12,841 bases of DNA from Nitrospirota bacterium (lineage in GTDB: Bacteria > Nitrospirota > Nitrospiria > Nitrospirales > NS-4): contig VBOK01000155.1 of assembly GCA_005877565.1 (NCBI GenBank), forward strand, positions 1 through 12,841, read 5' to 3'. Positions 1 through 7,114 of the stretch are shown piece after piece. The notes below the pieces were generated by a model. The model had not been told where the DNA came from and searched no databases. It saw only the letters and a list, made by a program, of their open reading frames with translations. Position 1 is the first letter of the stretch. Each line of letters opens with the position of its first letter. The position numbers and the translations under genes were made by a program.

Positions 1-1
1 C

Positions 2-427
2 ATCCGGTGGGCTCGATGCAACGTCAAGTCGGTCAGCCTCCTGGCGAACGTGCTCGCCAAGCAGCAAGCGCGGGACAGGGGGGCCTTTGAAGCGCTTTTC
101 GTGCGTGACGGCTATGTGGTGGAAGGCACGACCAGCAATGTCGCGGTGGTGCGGGACCGTGTCTTGATCACGCCGCCCGAGGGGCCCCTGTTGCTTTCCG
201 GGGTGACGCGCAAGGTCGTACTGACGGTGGCCCAGCAAGCCGGGGTGGCGGTCAAAGAGGAGCCCCTCACCGAGGCCGACCTCTATACATCCGATGAAGT
301 CCTGCTGACGGGCACGACGATCGAAGTGCTCCCGGTCGCCCGCATCAATGGTCGTCCGATCGGGGCCGGCGCACCTGGTCCTGTGACCTGTCTGGTGATG
401 GACCGTTTTAAGCGCATCCTGGCCTAG
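2..427 (+). CDS. dat: Class IV aminotransferase, D-amino-acid transaminase type (5'-truncated by window edge)
   Basis: This is the C-terminal part of a fold-type IV PLP aminotransferase, which moves an amino group between amino acids and 2-oxo acids in the cytoplasm. The frame is open to the left edge, so the GTG at 50 is internal and not a start. The visible part begins with RWARCNVKSVSLLANVLAKQ. The Lys at bases 26-28 matches the PLP Schiff-base lysine of D-amino-acid transaminase (RCDIKS in the Bacillus enzyme, from memory). The downstream VVEGTTSNV carries the family Glu and Ser/Thr that contact PLP, and LLLSGVTRKVV matches the phosphate-binding turn. The final GTTIEVLPV block is also typical of the family. 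The RC-x-x-KS context favours a D-alanine/D-glutamate type enzyme over IlvE or PabC, but substrate specificity cannot be settled from this fragment. A hairpin and a terminator follow the stop codon, so the gene probably ends an upstream transcription unit. Confidence 0.85.
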   Translation: MRWARCNVKSVSLLANVLAKQQARDRGAFEALFVRDGYVVEGTTSNVAVVRDRVLITPPEGPLLLSGVTRKVVLTVAQQAGVAVKEEPLTEADLYTSDEVLLTGTTIEVLPVARINGRPIGAGAPGPVTCLVMDRFKRILA

Positions 428-432
428 TTCCC

Positions 433-448
433 CCTTGCTTTCGCAAGG
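433..448 (+). other. Small hairpin after the aminotransferase stop
   Basis: A perfect 6-bp stem, CCTTGC (433-438) with GCAAGG (443-448), closes a TTTC loop. It lies 5 bases after the aminotransferase stop and has no T-tract, so it is not an intrinsic terminator alone. Its loop and right-arm edge, CTTTCG (438-443), are exactly complementary to CGAAAG (472-477), which is the left foot of the terminator downstream. The hairpin could therefore be one state of an attenuator. It could equally be a simple 3'-end stabiliser for the upstream mRNA. Confidence 0.45.
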
Positions 449-473
449 ATAGGTGTGGTAGGGTGCGCTATCG

Positions 474-499
474 AAAGTGGGCTCTGCCCACTTTTTTTT
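474..499 (+). terminator. Intrinsic terminator / probable rimP-leader attenuator
   Basis: The left arm AAAGTGGGC (474-482) pairs perfectly with GCCCACTTT (486-494) around a TCT loop. The run of eight T's (492-499) gives a U-tract at the 3' side. This is a strong Rho-independent terminator by any rule. It sits 5 bases before the rimP ATG rather than directly after the aminotransferase stop (47 bases away). That position resembles the conserved terminator-like 'rimP leader' described upstream of rimP in Proteobacteria. It may insulate the operon from upstream readthrough, or regulate it by premature termination, which would be apt for an operon encoding the termination factor NusA. Confidence 0.85.
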
Positions 500-504
500 C
501 GGTC

Positions 505-1065
505 ATGACGGGTCAAGACCATCCCCTAGCGCCAGCCGGCGGCGTTCCTCAGGGAACCGCCCGAGGATCCGAACGGGTTGGCTCCATTGTCCAGCGGATC
601 GTCGAGCCTGTTCTGGCTTCTCTCGGGTTGGTCCTCGTCGACGTGGAAGTGCGGGGGCGTGGCCCCAAGACCCTGATCCGGGTGGTCATCGAACGGCCGA
701 CTGATCAGGGTGAGGGAGCCGTGACACTGGATGACTGTGCGCGCGCCCACATGCTGATGGGGCATGCGCTAGATGCGGAGGATCCGATCCCACACGCGTA
801 TCTGCTGGAGGTGTCCTCGCCGGGGCTGGACCGTCCGATCCGGCGTCCCGAGGACTATGAGCGTTTCCGCGGGCGGTTGGCGCGATTTAAAATGGCCAAG
901 CCGGTGCTGGGGCAGGCGGTGGTCGTCGGGCGGATCCAGAAGTTGGATGGGGCGCAGGTGTGGGTGGAGACGCAGGCCGGTAAGGCCAAGTGCGTCGGCG
1001 AGGGGACGCCGGTGGCACTCCCGCTGGCCGAGATTCTGGAAGCAAGGCTGGAAGTGGAATTCTGA
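505..1065 (+). CDS. rimP: Ribosome maturation factor RimP
   Basis: RimP binds the 30S precursor and promotes assembly of its head and central pseudoknot region. With the ATG at 505 the protein has 186 residues, against about 150 in E. coli. The extra length is mostly a roughly 25-residue polar N-terminal extension before the first conserved block, IVEPVLASLGLVLVDVEV. The central LLEVSSPGLDRPI followed by a DYERFRG-like segment is the RimP signature that leads into the C-terminal SH3-like domain. The start is uncertain. An in-frame GTG at 463 lies upstream of the terminator and would translate through it (giving 200 residues); ATG 505 has only a U-tract and CGGTC before it and no Shine-Dalgarno. 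I prefer 505 because the 463 form would code the terminator hairpin as protein. The stop is 18 bases before nusA, so the two are co-transcribed. Confidence 0.93.
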   Translation: MTGQDHPLAPAGGVPQGTARGSERVGSIVQRIVEPVLASLGLVLVDVEVRGRGPKTLIRVVIERPTDQGEGAVTLDDCARAHMLMGHALDAEDPIPHAYLLEVSSPGLDRPIRRPEDYERFRGRLARFKMAKPVLGQAVVVGRIQKLDGAQVWVETQAGKAKCVGEGTPVALPLAEILEARLEVEF

Positions 1066-1083
1066 GAGGGACGGAGCAGGGCA

Positions 1084-2301
1084 ATGGGTCGAGAGCTCCT
1101 TGCGGTGATCGAACAGATCGGGCGGGAAAAAGGAATCGATGCGGGACGCATCCTCGATGCGGTGGAGTCCGCGTTGCTTACTGCCGCGAAGAAGAAATAC
1201 GGGGCGGCCGAAAACATCCAGGTGCGGATTGATCGCAAGAGTGGGGAAGTCGAGGCCATCTCCCTGAAGAAGATCGTCAACGAGGTGACCAACCCCAAGT
1301 CTGAGGTCTCCTTGGAGGAGGCCCGCAAGGTCGACAGCGAGGCCGAACTCGGGGACGAGATCGGATCCGTCATCGAGATCGAGGACTTCGGGCGGATTGC
1401 GGCGCAGACGGCCAAGCAGGTGATCTTCCAGAAAGTCCGTGAAGCCGAATGGGAAGTCGTCCAGCGGGAGTATTCGGCTCGCCAAGGCGACCTCGTCAAC
1501 GGCATCATTCTCGGCCAGGAGCGCCGTAACTACATCGTGGACCTCGGCAAGACCGAGGCGATCTTGCCGGCGCACGAACAGATTCCACGGGAGACCTACC
1601 GGCGGGGGGATCGCATCAAAGCCTACTTGCTGGAGGTGAAACGGACGCAGCGCGATGTGCAGGTGATCCTCTCCCGGACCCATCCGAACTTCATCGTCAA
1701 GCTGTTCGAATCGGAGGTGCCGGAAATCGCCGAGAAGATCGTCGAGATCAAGGGCGTCGTCCGCGAGCCCGGCGATCGGACCAAGATCGCCGTCGCCTCG
1801 CGGGACCGCGCCGTCGATCCAGTCGGGGCCTGCGTGGGCATGAAGGGCTCGCGGGTCCAGGCGGTGGTGCGGGAACTCCGGGGCGAGAAGATCGACATCA
1901 TCGCGTGGACACAGGACTCGCGGGTCTTTATCGCCGAGGCCTTGAACCCTGCCGTCATCGAAAAGGTGGGCTTGGATGAGGAAAAGAAGTCGGCGCTGGT
2001 CGTCGTCGCGGACAACCAACTCTCGCTGGCCATCGGACGCAACGGGCAAAACGTCCGGCTGGCCGCCAAGCTAACTGGCTGGAAGATCGATATCATCGGG
2101 GCCAGCGAATACGAGAAGGAACGGGTCGTGCGGGATCAGGAGACCCGAGCGGCTATCGCGCAGCAGCTGCAAGAACAGCACGCCCGGTTGGTGCAAGCGG
2201 AATCGGCCGCGGCGGCCGCGCAGCAAGCGAGTGCCGAGGAGGCGGAGCCTCAGACCACTCCTGCTGCGGGGGCGACGGATTCCGAGGCGGCGACCGGGTA
2301 G
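1084..2301 (+). CDS. nusA: Transcription termination/antitermination factor NusA
   Basis: NusA binds RNA polymerase and nascent RNA. It increases pausing and hairpin-dependent termination, and takes part in antitermination complexes on rRNA operons. The 405-residue protein shows the usual order. The polymerase-binding N-terminal domain covers about residues 1-125, starting RELLAVIEQIGREKGID. The S1 domain covers about 135-200. KH1 has its GMKG loop at 252-255 (VGACVGMKGSRVQAVV), and KH2 has GRNG at 318-321 (LSLAIGRNGQNVRLAAKLTG). The C-terminus (about 341-405) is a Gln/Ala/Glu-rich, probably helical then disordered tail. There are no acidic repeat domains like those that extend E. coli NusA to 495 residues. 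The ATG at 1084 follows a purine-rich GGGACGGAGCAGGG stretch that can act as ribosome binding site. It lies between rimP and infB as in most bacteria. Confidence 0.98.
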   Translation: MGRELLAVIEQIGREKGIDAGRILDAVESALLTAAKKKYGAAENIQVRIDRKSGEVEAISLKKIVNEVTNPKSEVSLEEARKVDSEAELGDEIGSVIEIEDFGRIAAQTAKQVIFQKVREAEWEVVQREYSARQGDLVNGIILGQERRNYIVDLGKTEAILPAHEQIPRETYRRGDRIKAYLLEVKRTQRDVQVILSRTHPNFIVKLFESEVPEIAEKIVEIKGVVREPGDRTKIAVASRDRAVDPVGACVGMKGSRVQAVVRELRGEKIDIIAWTQDSRVFIAEALNPAVIEKVGLDEEKKSALVVVADNQLSLAIGRNGQNVRLAAKLTGWKIDIIGASEYEKERVVRDQETRAAIAQQLQEQHARLVQAESAAAAAQQASAEEAEPQTTPAAGATDSEAATG

Positions 2302-2319
2302 CCCAGAGCACGGACGGGC

Positions 2320-4932
<2,613 letters not shown>

Positions 4933-4944
4933 CCTTCCCGCCCT

Positions 4945-5226
4945 ATGGTCGTTGGCGTCTGTACGATTGATCTGCACCTGCCGGGAATCGGCTCGCTCAA
5001 AGGCAAGCGCCAGATCCTCCTGAGCCTGAAAGACCGTGTCAAGAAGACGTACAATGTCTCCATCGCCGAGGTGGACGGGAACGACCTCTGGCAGCGCGCG
5101 GTGCTGGGCGTGGCCTGTGTGTCGAATGATGGCCGCCATGCGCGCCAGATGCTGGACGCGGTCGTCAGCGAGGTCCGTGCGAATCCGTCCGTCGAGTTGA
5201 TCGAGCACCACGTGGAGCTGCTTTGA
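4945..5226 (+). CDS. ylxP: DUF503 family protein YlxP
   Basis: This is a 93-residue DUF503 protein, a small conserved family usually encoded between infB and rbfA. It begins MVVGVCTIDLHLPG and has the family's SLKGKRQILLSLKDRVKKTYNVSIAEV segment. That gives a beta strand, a basic helix and a second strand, consistent with a small alpha/beta fold. A second conserved stretch, WQRAVLGVACVSND, follows. Its function is not firmly established; the constant association with initiation and 30S assembly genes suggests a role in ribosome maturation or translation. It starts 12 bases after the infB stop without a clear Shine-Dalgarno, so it is probably translationally coupled. Its stop lies 3 bases before the rbfA start. 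Confidence 0.93.
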   Translation: MVVGVCTIDLHLPGIGSLKGKRQILLSLKDRVKKTYNVSIAEVDGNDLWQRAVLGVACVSNDGRHARQMLDAVVSEVRANPSVELIEHHVELL

Positions 5227-5229
5227 CCC

Positions 5230-5610
5230 ATGACAGGCCACAAGCGCACAGACCGGGTGGGCGATCAGATCCGCATGGAGATCGCCGATATCCTGATGCG
5301 GCGGGTCAAAGATCCTCGGGTCGGCTTCGTGACCGTGACGGCCGTGGACATGACAGCGGATTTGCGGCAGGCCTGGGTCTATGTGACGGTCTTGCAACAG
5401 GGCCCTCAGGAGGCGGAGACGCTGGCGGTGCTGGCGCGGGCCGAGGGGTTCATCAGAAGCGAGTTGGGGCGGCGCCTGAAGCTGCGGTACGTCCCCGCGC
5501 TGACGTTTGTCAAGGATACCTCGCTCGATCGGGTGAAGCGGGTGATGACCCTGCTGGATCAGGTACAGCCACAGCCGACCGAGCCGAAGGACAACCATCG
5601 TGAACCTTGA
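5230..5610 (+). CDS. rbfA: 30S ribosome-binding factor RbfA
   Basis: RbfA is a KH-like protein that binds the immature 30S subunit near the 16S rRNA 5' helix, aids late maturation, and matters most at low temperature. The 126-residue product matches the family in length. It has the N-terminal helix DRVGDQIRMEIADILMRRVKDPRVGFVTVTAV (residues about 7-38, shown here only by its landmarks DPRVGF and TAVDMT). It also has the LRQAWVYVTV strand and the LRYVPALTFVKDTSLD block near the C-terminus. The ATG at 5230 lies 3 bases after the ylxP stop. A GGAG at 5214-5217, inside the end of ylxP, can serve as the ribosome site. The last 11 bases overlap the start of truB. Confidence 0.95.
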   Translation: MTGHKRTDRVGDQIRMEIADILMRRVKDPRVGFVTVTAVDMTADLRQAWVYVTVLQQGPQEAETLAVLARAEGFIRSELGRRLKLRYVPALTFVKDTSLDRVKRVMTLLDQVQPQPTEPKDNHREP

Positions 5611-6664
5611 TCTCACCGATCGCCAGGCAGGTGTGGCCTTGGACGGGGTGCTGGTCATCAACAAGCCGGCCGGGCGGACGTCCCATGACGTTGTGGCCCG
5701 GGCGCGGACGCTGCTCGGGTTGCACAAGGTTGGCCACACCGGCACGCTGGACCCGGCGGCAACCGGCGTGCTGGTGTTGTGCCTGGGCAAGGCCACGCGG
5801 ATCGCGGAGTATCTCATGAATATGGACAAGGCCTACCGTGCGGTGCTCCGACTGGGGGTTGCGACTGACACACAGGACGCGACTGGCACGGTGGTCGGGC
5901 GGGTCGCGGAGACACTGCCGGATCAGGCGGCCATCGTGGCTGCCATGGACCGTTTCATCGGTCGGCGCCAACAGGTCCCGCCGATGTACTCCGCGGTCAA
6001 AGTGCAGGGCGTCCCTCTGTACAAGGCGGCGCGCGCGGGGCGCACCGTGTCCCGGTCCCCGCGCGAGTTCACGGTGCACTCGTTGGAGATTCTTTCGATC
6101 AGCCCCACTGCGGGGCCCTCTCCTGCTACGGTGGGCGTGGGAGAGGCGCCTCGGGTACCCGTTGCTCTGCCGAATGCAACGGGTGGTGGACCCTCTCCCG
6201 CTATGGTTGATGTGACGTTCGATGTGATCTGCAGCAAAGGGACCTACGTCCGGACGATATGCGCCGACATCGGCGAGCTCTTGGGCGTGGGGGGGCATCT
6301 GGCCAGCCTGGAGCGCCGGAGGGTGGGACGGTTTTGCATCGAACAGGCCTTGAGCCTGGACGAACTGGCGGGTTTGGCGGATCGCGGCGCGGTCGAGACA
6401 CGGCTATACACGCTGGCGGCGGCCTTGGCGGACCTGCCGGCTCTGCACGTCGACCGCGACGCGGTCGAGGGGCTCCGCCACGGGGTGGCAGTTCCCGTTT
6501 CACGGATCGTCAGCGCGGAAGGCGCCTGGATGGCTGGGGCCTTTGTCCGCTTGCTGTCGCCGGAGGGCAGGCTGGTGGGAATCGGCAAGGCCCCATGCAG
6601 CGCCGAGGAGCTGAAGCAGGCCCAACCTGCCACCGTGATCAAACTGGAGAAGGTTCTGGCATAA
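5600..6664 (+). CDS. truB: tRNA pseudouridine-55 synthase TruB, with in-frame insertion
   Basis: TruB converts U55 in the T-loop of tRNAs to pseudouridine and can act as a tRNA folding chaperone. The 354-residue protein has the catalytic motif GHTGTLDPAATG with Asp51, the GKATRIAEYL block, the VPPMYSAVKVQG segment, CSKGTYVRTICADIGE and a C-terminal PUA-like region (about 275-354). The GTG start at 5600 is preceded by AAGGA (5587-5591) at good spacing and overlaps rbfA by 11 bases. Residues about 168-202, between the strand VHSLEILSI and DVTFDVICSKG, are an extra Pro/Gly/Ala/Val-rich stretch of about 30 residues not expected in the family. The DNA there is a palindromic repeat element (listed separately). 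The frame is kept and all catalytic motifs are intact, so the enzyme is probably active. Confidence 0.96.
   Translation: MNLDLTDRQAGVALDGVLVINKPAGRTSHDVVARARTLLGLHKVGHTGTLDPAATGVLVLCLGKATRIAEYLMNMDKAYRAVLRLGVATDTQDATGTVVGRVAETLPDQAAIVAAMDRFIGRRQQVPPMYSAVKVQGVPLYKAARAGRTVSRSPREFTVHSLEILSISPTAGPSPATVGVGEAPRVPVALPNATGGGPSPAMVDVTFDVICSKGTYVRTICADIGELLGVGGHLASLERRRVGRFCIEQALSLDELAGLADRGAVETRLYTLAAALADLPALHVDRDAVEGLRHGVAVPVSRIVSAEGAWMAGAFVRLLSPEGRLVGIGKAPCSAEELKQAQPATVIKLEKVLA
6116..6207 (+). repeat. Palindromic repeat element embedded in truB
   Basis: Two direct copies, CCCTCTCCTGCTACGGT (6116-6132) and CCCTCTCCCGCTATGGT (6191-6207), match at 15 of 17 bases and lie 75 bases apart, which keeps the frame. 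Both encode GPSPA-x-V-x-V. Between them is a perfect 9-bp inverted repeat, ACCCGTTGC (6157-6165) with GCAACGGGT (6176-6184). GGGAGAGG (6139-6146) is also the exact complement of CCTCTCCC (6192-6199), enclosing the inner hairpin. The seven bases CCTCTCC at 6117-6123 can pair with 6140-6146 as an alternative. This nested palindrome inside a coding gene resembles REP-like or miniature repeat elements that insert in frame. Copies elsewhere in the genome cannot be seen from this window. Confidence 0.6.
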
Positions 6665-6674
6665 TCCATTATGC
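6657..6674 (+). promoter_or_regulatory. Candidate rpsO promoter (extended -10) within a palindrome
   Basis: TGGCATAAT (6657-6665) is an extended -10 element: TG plus one base, then CATAAT, which differs from TATAAT at one position. No good -35 is visible 16-19 bases upstream, but extended -10 promoters can work without one. The same bases form a perfect inverted repeat, GCATAAT-CC-ATTATGC (6659-6674). It spans the truB stop codon and ends right against the rpsO Shine-Dalgarno AGGAGG (6675-6680). Transcription would start at about 6672, leaving a very short leader. The palindrome could instead act as an operator or as an RNA hairpin next to the ribosome site. It is an AT-rich island in GC-rich surroundings. 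E. coli rpsO also has its own promoter after truB. Confidence 0.5.
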
Positions 6675-6689
6675 AGGAGGACAGGCGGC

Positions 6690-6959
6690 ATGGCGTTAGC
6701 GAAAGAGGCGAAGACCACGCTCATTCAGGAATACAAGACTCACGATGCGGACACCGGCTCTCCCGAAGTGCAGATCGCGATCCTGACCAACCGGATCACC
6801 TACCTGACGGAGCACTTCCGGGGTCACAAGAAGGACCATCATTCACGGCGTGGGCTGCTGATGATGGTGAGCCGGCGGCGCCGGCTGCTGGATTATCTCC
6901 GCCGGCATGATGAGGAGCGATATAAGGCCGTGATCACGCGACTGGGGATCCGGCGTTAG
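6690..6959 (+). CDS. rpsO: 30S ribosomal protein S15
   Basis: S15 is a primary 16S rRNA-binding protein of the 30S platform and also contributes to a bridge to the 50S subunit. The 89-residue length is exactly typical. The four-helix protein shows the family landmarks HDADTGSPEVQIAILTNRI (residues about 18-36), the rRNA-contacting HKKDHHSRRGLL (about 46-57), and VSRRRRLLDYLRR followed by a C-terminal GIRR. The ATG at 6690 has the strongest Shine-Dalgarno in the window, AGGAGG at 6675-6680 with 9-base spacing, fitting high expression. A promoter-like palindrome lies just upstream. S15 represses its own mRNA in several bacteria through leader structures, but no such pseudoknot is obvious in the short leader here. 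Confidence 0.98.
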   Translation: MALAKEAKTTLIQEYKTHDADTGSPEVQIAILTNRITYLTEHFRGHKKDHHSRRGLLMMVSRRRRLLDYLRRHDEERYKAVITRLGIRR

Positions 6960-7025
6960 GAGGCCGCGGGGCGGTCGGGCGGTGGGCGTCCGGCTGGCCC
7001 CTCATAACCAGGCGTCGCAGGTGGA

Positions 7026-7085
7026 CACCGATCTGGTCTGCTGGCGGTTCGGCCAGCAGGGTAGATCCGTGGACATCTGCCGGTG
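7026..7085 (+). promoter_or_regulatory. Stem-loop in the rpsO-pnp intergenic leader
   Basis: The 155-base gap between rpsO and pnp holds a compound hairpin. The top stem is CTGCTGGC (7038-7045) with GCCAGCAG (7052-7059), a perfect 8 bp around GGTTCG. Below a GGT/GGT internal loop, GATCT (7030-7034) pairs with AGATC (7063-7067). An outer CACC (7026-7029) can pair with GGTG (7082-7085). There is no T-tract, so it is not an intrinsic terminator. In E. coli the rpsO-pnp leader hairpin is cut by RNase III, which lets PNPase repress its own synthesis, and this structure sits in the matching place. The first part of the gap (6960-7020) shows no clear feature. Confidence 0.5.
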
Positions 7086-7114
7086 CCTCAGAGCACAAAG
7101 GAGAGAGGGGACCC

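Noticed and set aside
50..427. GTG at 50 as the start of a short 125-residue protein
   Set aside because: The frame continues upstream to the window edge with conserved aminotransferase sequence, including the PLP lysine at 26-28, so this GTG is an internal valine.
435..464. Possible sigma-70 promoter upstream of rimP (TTGCTT, 18-base gap, TAGGGT)
   Set aside because: Only about three of six bases match at each box, and the stretch lies inside the hairpin/terminator region. It is too weak to call.
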